A stretch of DNA of 64,000 nucleotides, taken from positions 102,886 through 166,885 of the forward strand of contig NZ_BDBV01000035.1 in assembly GCF_001613165.1 (NCBI RefSeq), in the 5' to 3' direction. The notes under the pieces are model-generated. The model was given only the letters and a program-made list of their open reading frames with translations, did no database searches and was not told where the DNA came from. Both the position numbers and the translations under genes were made by a program. This DNA is from Nocardia mexicana NBRC 108244. GTDB taxonomy: Bacteria; Actinomycetota; Actinomycetes; Mycobacteriales; Mycobacteriaceae. This document shows positions 20,001 through 29,891 of the stretch, piece after piece (within the stretch, counting starts at the first letter, position 1; each line of letters starts with the position of its first letter).

Positions 20001-20549
20001 CTGCGCACGACCCGTCGTGCCGCCGACAGCGGCGCGGGCTCGTCGGCGCAGCTGCTGGCCGATCTGGCCGGATTGAGCGCCGGGGAGCAGGAGCGGGTCG
20101 TTCTCGGCGTCATCCGGTCGCATGCGGCCGCGGTACTGGGTCACGCCACGCCGGAGGCGGTGCCCTCCGAAACCGCGTTCACGGACCTGGGATTCGATTC
20201 GCTCGGCGCGGTGGAATTCCGAAACCGGTTGAAGGCGGCCACCGGTGCGAAACTGCCGACGACGGTCGTATTCGACTACCCCAACGCGGCCGCCCTGGCC
20301 CGGTACATCCGCTCGGAGATCGCACCGGCCGACGACCCGGCGGGCCGAATCGCCGGTCAGCTGGATGCGCTCGTGACCGGTTGCGCCACGGTCGAATTGC
20401 CGCCACACCAGGTGAACGAGCTGCTGGACCGGATCAACACCGTCGTGCGGCTGCTGCGGGGCGGTGCGACCGACGACCTTGTCGACAATATCGACGGCGC
20501 CGACGACGACGAACTGTTCGAGCTGATCGACCAGGTTCGGCCGGTCTGA
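14061..20549 (+). CDS. Type I polyketide synthase, fully reducing module KS-AT-DH-ER-KR-ACP
   Basis: 2162 residues. A short coiled-coil docking segment (1-32) leads into the KS (34-463; Cys210 in DTACSSS, His in EAHGTGT and NMGHTQ). The AT (565-860) has Ser658 in GHSIGE and HAFH at 758-761, which predicts malonyl-CoA. The DH (about 936-1210) has His968 in HRIGDTTLLP, where the usual fifth-position Gly is Asp, and Asp1140 in DAALH. The ER (1411-1724) has HAATGGVGMAAV. The KR (1732-1895) has GGTGGLG, Ser1866/Tyr1879, and VDD in place of the B-type LDD. The ACP has Ser2047 in GFDSL. There is no loading module or KSQ, so the starter comes from elsewhere or the module iterates. It would add a fully reduced two-carbon unit. 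An acidic C-terminal docking tail follows. Confidence 0.93.
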   Translation: MASENELRSYVKKAVRELQTTRKRLEDVESRASEPIAIVGMACRYPGGVATPEQLWQAVVEGTDLVSEWPADRGWDIDGVFDPEPGRPGRSYVKTGGFVGGATEFDADFFGISPREALAMDPQQRLVLETAWEAIERAGIDPVTMRGSETGVFIGMMSDSQGPTARDMDDRAREGIQQFLMTGQAASIASGRVAYVLGLEGPAVTVDTACSSSLVAIHQAMRSLRSGESSMALAGGVTVMTTPAAFVAFSTQRALAADGRCKSFAAAADGTAWSEGAGMLLLERVSEARRLGHPILGLVRGAAVNSDGASNGLTAPNGLSQQRVIRSALSDAGLTADDVDVVEAHGTGTTLGDPIEARALLSTYGARRDRSNPLLLGSIKSNMGHTQAAAGVGGLIKMVMAMRYGLVPPTLHVDEPTPHVDWSAGGVRLVTETRAWPESDRPRRAAVSSFGISGTNAHIVVEQGDFPVESNRSANASVPPVIPWIVTGRSAESVAAQAGSLLAWIEDGRDADPVDIGFSLVSSRAQLEHRAVVVGRDTEELISGLRSVADGQRPPGVTGGAVTAVMFPGQGAQRPGMGRELYHRYPIFRDAFDEICAEFGTRLDIPLRDVVFAEPGTAAAADLDRTAVTQAALFATEVAIYRLAESWELRPEFVMGHSIGEVVAAYIAGVWTLSDACTLVAARGRLMQSAPATGAMIAVGADADSVADLVRGHSDEVGLAAVNGPAAVVISGSRTPVEDIANRLAAEGVQATRLRVSHAFHSPLMDPILAEFADVCRGLAYAPPAIPVISALTGKVADAEELCSPDYWVSHLREPVRYLDAVQWAREEGSVRCFVEAGPGGTLTSLVHDILDDSGDEAETVAATLQRPGVPGDVAFVSGLAAAYSRGVPVRWRHLFEGADARRIDLPTYAFQRKRYWLEVATGSNVRAAGLAATDHPLLGAKVSVADDGGLLLTGRLSLRSHPWLSGHRIGDTTLLPGTAFLELLWYAGDLAHCPVVGELVLEAPLVLLESGAVELQVAVGGSQESGQRSVSVFSRPQAAADADEEPAWVRHATGTLQESDDVHAAVLAAGPWPPAGAVPVPRADDPYEAMAAAGYDYGPCFRGLGRTWRLGDSILAEVRLPEAGRADATRFGLHPALLDAALHALIATGTAGLTESGQVRLPFAWEGVSLHAVGASELRVLMTPSGPDRVGVELTDASGGLVARAESLALRAVSLDALRARPSVADQGLFELTWVAVPPPTEPNTQRAQWSSVIAGSEIEAPERCVVADREFVVLRVCATASPDDFTTAVRARVAAVQQRVQEMLAADDPVIVVTSGGVAVHGGESVGDLAAAAVWGMLRSAQNEHPGRIVLLDVDDPENYRGAVGVAAALPESQVALRHGETYVPRLVRAGADTVGSAAAVTGDNWRLTTRDRGTLDGDNMVLAHQGEEALQPGQVRIALRAAGVNFRDVLIVLGMYPTPDTPVGGEGSGVVVEVGSGVVDFAPGDRVMGIFTGIGATVVADHRTVIRIPDGWSHEQAAAAPIVFATAYYALVDLAAARAGESLLVHAATGGVGMAAVQLARHLGLDLYVTASPGKWQTLRANGFQDGRIGNTRTTAFAAEFLEATGGRGVDIVLDSLAGDKVDASLELLPRGGRFIEMGLTDLRDPDEIAARYPGVRYRNFLLMEAGPDRLRAILSELRSLFESGVLQPLPVTSWDVRRAPEAFRHLSQARHIGKYVLTVPRPLDRDGTVLISGGTGGLGAVVARHLVTEHGVRHLMLTGRRGRDADGAPELAAELSALGAEITVAACDAGDRSAVNELLAAIPDDRPLTAVVHAAGVVDDAVFSAQTPEHIDRVFRAKADAAWNLHEATADRELSAFVMYSSIAGVLGAPGQSNYAAANGFLDALAQRRQRAGLPATSMAWGLWDRATGITGHLGERDRQRMRRDGLIPLGDDEGMALFDAALSLGPPLTVPARLDISALRSLGDPDDMPAVLRSLLRTTRRAADSGAGSSAQLLADLAGLSAGEQERVVLGVIRSHAAAVLGHATPEAVPSETAFTDLGFDSLGAVEFRNRLKAATGAKLPTTVVFDYPNAAALARYIRSEIAPADDPAGRIAGQLDALVTGCATVELPPHQVNELLDRINTVVRLLRGGATDDLVDNIDGADDDELFELIDQVRPV

Positions 20550-20568
20550 GCCGGACGGGAGGCACACC

Positions 20569-23684
<3,116 letters not shown>

Positions 23685-23688
<4 letters not shown>

Positions 23689-24653
23689 CCGACGTTTCAG
23701 CTACCGCGGCGGGCACCGGGGTGGTCTTCGAGCAGCTGGTACCGGCCGCCCTCGCCCACCGCCGCGCCCTCGCCGAGGTGTTCGTGGCCGACACCACCCC
23801 GGTCGGCACCGAGGAATTCCTTGTCGCGGTGCAGATTCCGCGGGCTCATTCGCTCTGGTTCGATCGGCTGGCCGGTTATCACGATCCGTTGTCCACGGTG
23901 GAGGCCATCCGCCAGTCGTTGCTGGTCGTGGGCCAGCGGTACCTCGGTATCCCCGCCGACGCGCCGTCGAGCCTGCAGCGATTCGACTTCGTGGTCGAGG
24001 ATCTGAGCGTCTATCGGGACGACGAGCGGTCGCCGCTGGAGGGAGTGGTCCGGCTGCGTCCGGGCGGAAACTCCTCCGCGCGAGGCTATTACGACGACGT
24101 CGCCTTCGAGGCGGCCCTCACCGTCGGCGGCGCGCGGGCCATGACGGCGGGCGGTGGCGGAGTCACCTTTCCCCGGGAGACATACGACGAGTTCCGGCGA
24201 CTCCAACAGCGGCAACGCCCCGGCGCGGAATCGGGACCACCGCGTGACCCCCTGTCTCCCGGCGAGGTCGGGCGCCGCGATCCGCGGAACGTGGTCCTCG
24301 CGCGGACGCATTCGCCCGGCGGCCTGGTACTGGTCGTCGACCAGGGACATCCGAGCTTCTTCGATCATCCCTACGACCACGTGCCCGGTCCGCTGATCCT
24401 CGAGTGTTTCCGGCAGGCCGCCGTCGTCTGCGCCACGGCGGAGGGACTGCTCGACTCTCCGGTGGCGGCGGTCGTGGCGATCGAGGCCCGGTTCACCGGT
24501 TTCGGGGAACTCGGCGCCGACATCGGTTGCACCGCAAGATATTGCGGCGGCATGGACTTCGGCGAGATCGCCATCGACGTGGAGCTGCATCAGCACGGAC
24601 GTCGGATCGCTTCCGCGCGCGTCGAACTGGCGCCCTACCCGGACGCCGAATAG
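23685..24653 (+). CDS. AfsA-family butenolide/gamma-butyrolactone synthase homologue
   Basis: 322 residues made of two hotdog-fold AfsA repeats. The first half has AHRRALAEVFVAD and QIPRAHSLWFDR with DPLSTVEAIRQ. The second has RRDPRNVVLART and the diagnostic HPSFFDHPYDHVPGPLILE followed by FRQAA. AfsA enzymes join a beta-ketoacyl thioester to dihydroxyacetone phosphate, the first step of gamma-butyrolactone signals. The ATG at 23685 overlaps the PKS stop as ATGA, so both are made together. The upstream module ends in an unreduced beta-ketoacyl-ACP, which fits this reaction. No A-factor-receptor-type TetR gene is adjacent, arguing for a biosynthetic rather than purely signalling role (inference). 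Confidence 0.85.
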
Positions 24654-24671
24654 GAGAGGAGAACCACATCC

Positions 24672-25979
24672 ATGACGAGGGAGCCGGTGGGACCCGTCAA
24701 GCGATTCGCGGTCGTCGGTGGCGGAATGTCCGGTCTGGCGGCGGCATTCCACCTCGAATGGGCCGGGCACCAGGTCGAGGTGATCGAGTCCGACGCCGCG
24801 CTCGGCGGCCGCTGCGGGGTGGGCGTCCTCGGTGATCGGCCGATCATGCTGGGGGGCAAGAATATCGGCAGGCGGTACCGCGAGCTGCGTGAGTTCCTCG
24901 CCGCGAACGGTGCGTCCGCGTACGAACCGTTCGGCATCAACAGTTCCCAGGTCATCGGCGGAAAGCTGGTGACGCTCGACAACCCGGGGATCGCCGGACT
25001 GGTCCGCCACCTCGTTCGCAGCGGATCGCGCACGGACGCGGTGAAGATGCTGTACTTCGGTGCGCGCGTGCGATTCGACGAGCGAAACCGGTACCTGGGG
25101 TCGACATCGTTCGCCCGGACGGCCGCCGCGGAGGACCGAGTTCCGTTGGCCGCACATTTCACGCCCGAGTTCGCCGGGCACGTGCTCCGGCCGATCACAT
25201 TGCGGCTCAACGCGGCCGAACCCGAGGAGGTATTCCTCGGCACGTTCGGCGTCGGCCTCGGGATGGTCATGGACCGGTACGACCAACTCGTGGACGGCAT
25301 CCAGCCGATCCTCGACCGGATCGCGAGCCGGGTGCTGGTCCGCCTGCGCACGCGGGTGGACCGGATCGTGTGCCGCGACGGCCGCGTGATCGGGCTGGAG
25401 ATCTCCGAAAACGACGGTTCTACAACACGATTCGAGTACGACGGGGTGGTCCTCGCGACCCCGGCCCATGCTGCCCGGCTCGTCGTGGACCACGAACTAC
25501 CCGCCCTCGGCAAGCTGCTCGCCGACGTGACGTACTTCCCGTCCACGGTCGCGGTGGTGCAGTACGACCGGCCGCTGTTCACCGGCACCGTGCGATCGAT
25601 CGCATTCGACTCCGGACCCTGCAGCGCCGCAGGCGTATACGGCATCAACGACCTGGATATCGTCCGATACACCTTCAGCGGACGCGCCGCCCGCCCGCAA
25701 CCGGACGAGCGGCAGCTGGCGGCGTGGATCGATAGCGCGGAGAGCCGGGTGCGAGAGCTGCTGGGGACCGGCCCTGTCGCGAAGCTCCGCACCGTCACAC
25801 GGAGCTGGCCGGAAGCGCACTGCGCCTATGTGCCCGACCACGGCGAATTCCTCGCCAAGGTACGGGAACAGGCCGATTCGATCGTCGGGCTGGAACTGGC
25901 CGGGGACTATCTGCTCGGCGCGCAGCTCGAGGCGTGCTATCGGTCGGGCGTGGCCGCCGCGACCCGGCTCGCGGGCTGA
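24672..25979 (+). CDS. FAD-dependent oxidoreductase (amine oxidase/phytoene desaturase type)
   Basis: 435 residues. The N-terminal dinucleotide site is FAVVGGGMSGLAAAFHLEWAG with the acidic VEVIESD, then GGRCG, as in flavin amine oxidases, protoporphyrinogen oxidases and carotenoid desaturases. The C-terminal FAD contact GLELAGDYLLGAQLEACYRSG completes the fold. AGGAGA lies just before the ATG (18 bp after the AfsA-like gene), so it is the fourth gene of the polyketide operon. It probably oxidises or desaturates the polyketide or its butenolide product; the exact reaction is unknown. Confidence 0.85.
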   Translation: MTREPVGPVKRFAVVGGGMSGLAAAFHLEWAGHQVEVIESDAALGGRCGVGVLGDRPIMLGGKNIGRRYRELREFLAANGASAYEPFGINSSQVIGGKLVTLDNPGIAGLVRHLVRSGSRTDAVKMLYFGARVRFDERNRYLGSTSFARTAAAEDRVPLAAHFTPEFAGHVLRPITLRLNAAEPEEVFLGTFGVGLGMVMDRYDQLVDGIQPILDRIASRVLVRLRTRVDRIVCRDGRVIGLEISENDGSTTRFEYDGVVLATPAHAARLVVDHELPALGKLLADVTYFPSTVAVVQYDRPLFTGTVRSIAFDSGPCSAAGVYGINDLDIVRYTFSGRAARPQPDERQLAAWIDSAESRVRELLGTGPVAKLRTVTRSWPEAHCAYVPDHGEFLAKVREQADSIVGLELAGDYLLGAQLEACYRSGVAAATRLAG

Positions 25980-25983
25980 CGTC

Positions 25984-27081
25984 TCATGCGGCGGGCCGGG
26001 CGTGCGCGAGATCGTCCGCCAGCAGGGCGATCCGGGCGCGGAGGATGCCTTCGGCGGTGGTGAGGTCGAGACCGGTCACGGTCGCTATTCGGCGCAGGCG
26101 GTAGTCGATCGTGTTGGGGTGCACGTGCATTCGCCGCCCCGCCGCCTTCCGATTGAGGCCGCAGGCGATGTACGCCCGCAGCGTATCGAGCAGTTCGGGA
26201 AAGTCGCCGAGCGGTGCGATCACGGCGGTCAGCTGATCGCGAGCCGGACTCGGCCGCGTGAGCTGATACTCGATCGCCAGGTCCGCCAGCCGGTACAGGC
26301 CCGGCGGGCGGCCGATGCTGCGGACCAGGTCGAGCAGCTCGTGTGCCTCCTCGGCGGCGGCCGGAATCCGGTCGGTGCCCGACGCCACCAGGGTCGCGGT
26401 GAGATCCACCCCGGCGGCCGCGTTCATGTCCGCGAGGACCGTGTCGGACATGCCCGCCGAATCGGGGAGATCGTCGGGGATCAGCACGGTGCCGCTCTCG
26501 GCACCCAGCAGCGCGAGGGACGGGGACTCGAACGCCTCCGCCAGCGCCGCGCGCACTCGCCGCAGCTTTCGGCGCTCGGCGCGCTGTGCCTCCGCACGCG
26601 GTCCGAACTCCTCGGGATGCGACGGGATACGCAGCGCCACAACCTGATACGACTCCGCGATCCGAATCCCGGGCTGCCGGGTCAATGCCGTCACGCCGTG
26701 CCCGCTGAGCAATGCCGACACGACGGCATGGGCGCTGGCCCGATGCTCCCCGGCGAGCTTCTGCTCATCGAGATACGCGCTCGCGACGGCGGTGTTGATC
26801 GACTCCAGCAACTGCAGCAGGCGGCCCCCGGTGACGGCATGCGGGAGTCCGCGGAACCCCTCGTGGACGGTCTGAATGATCCGCTCGATCGGTACGCCCT
26901 GCCGTGCCCACAGCGCCGCGGCGGAGCGCACGGCCGCGAGCTCGCTCCCGGACGGCGCCGCGTCCGGGTCGAGCAGCTCCATGGCCAAGCTCAGGCAGTG
27001 CCTGGTAATCGCGGCCGACATATCACGCCCGTTAGCACTCCGGACCGTATCGGCCGACTTGTCGAGAGTCGAGGAAGTCAT
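25984..27081 (-). CDS. PucR-type helix-turn-helix regulator (second copy)
   Basis: 365 residues with the same layout as the gene at 9055-10341: an alpha-helical N-terminal domain (ERIIQTVHEGFRGL), a central divergent sensor region and a C-terminal PucR helix-turn-helix (NRKAAGRRMHVHPNTIDYRL). The ATG at 27081 (MTSSTLDKSAD) is preferred; the upstream extension lacks family similarity. It ends 4 bp from the end of the polyketide operon in convergent orientation, so it may regulate that locus, but position alone does not prove it. Confidence 0.82.
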   Translation of the reverse strand: MTSSTLDKSADTVRSANGRDMSAAITRHCLSLAMELLDPDAAPSGSELAAVRSAAALWARQGVPIERIIQTVHEGFRGLPHAVTGGRLLQLLESINTAVASAYLDEQKLAGEHRASAHAVVSALLSGHGVTALTRQPGIRIAESYQVVALRIPSHPEEFGPRAEAQRAERRKLRRVRAALAEAFESPSLALLGAESGTVLIPDDLPDSAGMSDTVLADMNAAAGVDLTATLVASGTDRIPAAAEEAHELLDLVRSIGRPPGLYRLADLAIEYQLTRPSPARDQLTAVIAPLGDFPELLDTLRAYIACGLNRKAAGRRMHVHPNTIDYRLRRIATVTGLDLTTAEGILRARIALLADDLAHARPAA

Positions 27082-27357
27082 CGAGTCACTCCGTACCACC
27101 TGCAGCGGGATCGAACCCGCCGGTTCGCTGCAGCCGGAGGCGAATCCCGCCACCGGCCCTGGTGTTCGAACCGGACGTTATCGACCGTCGAACATCGGCG
27201 CGATGGGCCCGCGCCGCACTTGTTCGAGTCATCGTTCCTGCCGTTCGGATGTTGTGTGCCTTCACAGCTGGCCGCCATTGACGCCTGGAACAGCCGAAAC
27301 GGTGCGTGACCCCGTGATATGTTTCGCCGACCCGTGCGTCGATGAGGGCTTGTGCAC

Positions 27358-28377
27358 ATGCTCGACTGGGATTTGCCGCGGAACACCTCCGGTGTCCACG
27401 CATTGATACAGCTGGCGTCCGAGCGCGGCCTGTCGCCCGGGGCCTGCCTGGCGGGGACCGCGCTGCTGCCCGAGCACGTGACATGCCCGGACGCCGAGAT
27501 CACCGCACGCCAAGAACTCCGGGTGGTGCGCAATGTGATGCGGCACTGTGGCGACGAGCCGGGCCTGGGCGTGGAAGCCGGTCGGCGCTATCGCCTCTCG
27601 CCGTACGGCCCGTGGGGCCTGGCGCTACTGGCCAGCGGCACGGTGCGCGAGATGCTCGAGGTGGCCGTGAAATACGTGGAGCTGGCGGTCGTGTTCGGCC
27701 GGTTGTCGTTCGAGCAGCGCCCGAGCGAGGCCCGGCTGGTGTTCGACGGCACCGATGTGCCCGATGATGTGCGGCCGTTCCTGGCCGAACGCCTGCTCGC
27801 CGGCATCCAGGCGACCGGGCGCGAACTGTTCTCCACCGGACTGTCGGCGCAGCGGGTGATGTTCCGCCATCGAGCGCCCGCCGATGTGTCCCGCTATCGC
27901 GAAATATTGGGCGTGGAACCGGTTTTCGATGCCGCGCACGATCTGCTCGCCTTCGACGGCGCCCAGTTGGACCTGCCGCTTCCGCAGGCGAGCGAGTCGG
28001 CCCGCGATACCTGCGGGCGGGCCTGCCGCGATCTGCTGACCAGCCGCCGCACACGCGCCGGGGTCTCCGGCGCGGTGCGCGACCTGCTGGTACGCGACCC
28101 GGGGGAGCTGCCCGATCAGACCGCGGTCGCCGCGGAGCTGTTCGTCAGCCCGCGCACGCTGTCGCGGCGGTTGAGCGAGGAGGGCACCTCCTTCCGGGCC
28201 CTGCTGGACGAGGTGCGCCAGGCCCTCGCCGAGGAATTGCTGTCCCACACCGGCATGACCAGCGAACAGGTCGCCGCCCGCCTCGGCTACGCCGAAGCCG
28301 CCTCCTTCATCCGCGCCTTCCGCCGCTGGAACGGCTGCCCGCCGCGGGAGTTTCGGCTGCGGAGCGTTTCGGGCTAG
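27358..28377 (+). CDS. AraC-family transcriptional regulator
   Basis: 339 residues. The N-terminal domain (residues 5-190) resembles the arabinose-binding-like domain PF12625 found in OruR/ArgR-type regulators. The C-terminal AraC DNA-binding domain has QTAVAAELFVSPRTLSRRLSEEG and the second helix pair TSEQVAARLGYAEAASFIRAFRRWNG. GAGGG nine bases before the ATG at 27358 favours this start over a GTG at 27352. It is divergent from the PucR gene and its stop overlaps the end of the bL37 gene on the other strand. Target unknown. Confidence 0.88.
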   Translation: MLDWDLPRNTSGVHALIQLASERGLSPGACLAGTALLPEHVTCPDAEITARQELRVVRNVMRHCGDEPGLGVEAGRRYRLSPYGPWGLALLASGTVREMLEVAVKYVELAVVFGRLSFEQRPSEARLVFDGTDVPDDVRPFLAERLLAGIQATGRELFSTGLSAQRVMFRHRAPADVSRYREILGVEPVFDAAHDLLAFDGAQLDLPLPQASESARDTCGRACRDLLTSRRTRAGVSGAVRDLLVRDPGELPDQTAVAAELFVSPRTLSRRLSEEGTSFRALLDEVRQALAEELLSHTGMTSEQVAARLGYAEAASFIRAFRRWNGCPPREFRLRSVSG

Positions 28378-28448
28378 GTCCCGGGGCGCTTGCCGTGGTT
28401 GGCCTTCTTCTTGCGCCGTGCGCGCTTCTTGTCGGCTCGTTTCGACAT
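28374..28448 (-). CDS. Ribosomal protein bL37, 24 residues
   Basis: A 24-residue, extremely basic peptide (MSKRADKKRARRKKKANHGK ending KRPGT). The KANHGKRP tail and the K/R-rich body match the small mycobacterial/actinobacterial large-subunit protein bL37. AAAGGA lies about 10 bases upstream of the ATG at 28448. It begins 20 bp after the SDR stop, so they may be cotranscribed. Genes this short are easily missed. The longer in-frame reading upstream to 28607 is SDR shadow sequence. Confidence 0.85.
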   Translation of the reverse strand: MSKRADKKRARRKKKANHGKRPGT

Positions 28449-28468
28449 GGCGTGAAAGGTCCTTTCCC

Positions 28469-29290
28469 TCAGTGGATTTCGGTCAGCCGGGCGGTGAGCG
28501 CGGCCAGGCGGGCGCGGTGGCTCGCGCTGGCGACCAGTGCGGCGGCCCGCGCGGGTTCGAGGCGGGCGTAGTAGCCGCCGGTGACGACCTCGCGGTCGGT
28601 GTCGCACAGCTTGGCGATTTCGGCGGCGACCTCGGTGGCCGGGCGCCCGACGTGGCCGTAGAAGGACAGCATGCTCGTCTTGATATTGCCCGGGTCCACG
28701 CTGATCGCCGTGAGCGAGCCGTCGTGGGCCTCGGCGAGACTGCGGGTGAACATGGTCAACGCGAGCTTGGACTGCGCGTACACGGGCAGCGGCAGGTAGT
28801 AGCCCTGTTTCCGATCCAGGTCGCGCCAGGCGATATTGCCGCCGCGATGCCGGTCGGAGGAGATGTTCACGACCCGGCCGCGCGCGGCGGTCAGGGCCCG
28901 GGTGAGCGCCCTGGTCAGCACGTAGGGCGCGAGATAGTTGATCTGGAAGGTGGTTTCGTTGCCGTCGCCGGTGCGGGTTCGCCGTTCGGATCCGCGAACG
29001 GCGGCATTGTTCACCAGCACATCCAGCGTGGGTACCGTGCGCGCGAGTTCGCCGGCCAGCTCGGTGACCTCGGCCATCCGGGTGAAGTCGGCGACCACGA
29101 GCCGCAGCCGCAGCGGTTCGGCGCCGTCCTTCACCAGTTCCTCCAGCGCGAGGTCACCACTGGCCCGGTCGGGTGCGTGCATGATCACGGTCGCGCCGTC
29201 GTCGACCAGGCGGCGCGTGAGAGCGAACCCGAGGCCACCGGTGGCCCCGGTCACCAGGGCGGTACGAGAAATCAAGGGGGAGTTGGACAT
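28469..29290 (-). CDS. Short-chain dehydrogenase/reductase
   Basis: 273 residues. Cofactor motif TGATGGLGFALTRRL, NNAA (VNNAAVRGS), serine in NISSDRHRGG, and YxxxK as VYAQSKLALTMF. The classical YxxxK and SDR length are intact. The ATG at 29290 (MSNSPLISRTALVTG) is the natural start; upstream in-frame sequence lacks SDR character. The substrate is unknown. bL37 follows directly downstream. Confidence 0.88.
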   Translation of the reverse strand: MSNSPLISRTALVTGATGGLGFALTRRLVDDGATVIMHAPDRASGDLALEELVKDGAEPLRLRLVVADFTRMAEVTELAGELARTVPTLDVLVNNAAVRGSERRTRTGDGNETTFQINYLAPYVLTRALTRALTAARGRVVNISSDRHRGGNIAWRDLDRKQGYYLPLPVYAQSKLALTMFTRSLAEAHDGSLTAISVDPGNIKTSMLSFYGHVGRPATEVAAEIAKLCDTDREVVTGGYYARLEPARAAALVASASHRARLAALTARLTEIH

Positions 29291-29891
29291 CAGCCATCCA
29301 TCGAACTGAGGCAGGACCGTCCGGCCGCGCGGTTGGTCGACGCGACCGAACACCTGCGAATCGGGTGGGAGAAGGGCGAGCGGAATCCGCTCTACCGGAA
29401 GGGAATTCGGTCCGGAACGACCGTCAGGCGAGGCGGGAGCCGCGAGACGGCGGCTCATCCTCACCGCCGAAACCGAAGCGCTCCAACGAAGTCGGCGCAG
29501 GCTCCCGGCGGACGGCCGACGGCCCGCAGCGCCCGGTCACACCGGACCCCTGCTGCGAGGCACGGGCAACCGTGCGCATGTCGGCCATGCCCCCATCAGA
29601 CCCGCCCCCACGATCCCGAAGCAAGCTCCCCCCACCGTATTGACGAAAATTTTCCGCCCAACCCCCTGGACCGACCGGAATCACAGCGCCTCGAAGCGCG
29701 GGTCATCCTGCGACGTTCGTCGGCACAGGGCCGATTGCTGTACTGCGCGAGATGATCGGCGCCTTCTGCGTGGTGATCGGCGAACACTTCCTGGCCGCCG
29801 ACCACGGCGCCCGGACCCGGGCGCAGGTCCTCGATCGCGCCGCCGACCTGCTCCTGGATCGACGGCTCTAGTCGCGGCGGAGACGCTGGAT
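29291..29891. other. Non-coding stretch with a possible gene remnant
   Basis: 600 bp between the SDR start and the end of the LuxR-type gene. A plus-strand stretch from 29752 to 29871 reads MIGAFCVVIGEHFLAADHGA and then ARTRAQVLDRAADLLLD with a stop. It has coding-like codon use and the look of a TetR C-terminal helix, but no N-terminal domain is attached. It may be the relic of a regulator gene. Nothing else is recognised. Confidence 0.3.

Noticed and set aside
27100..27135. T-arm-like hairpin upstream of the second PucR gene
   Set aside because: No complete tRNA cloverleaf; it may be an operator, but evidence is too thin to call.
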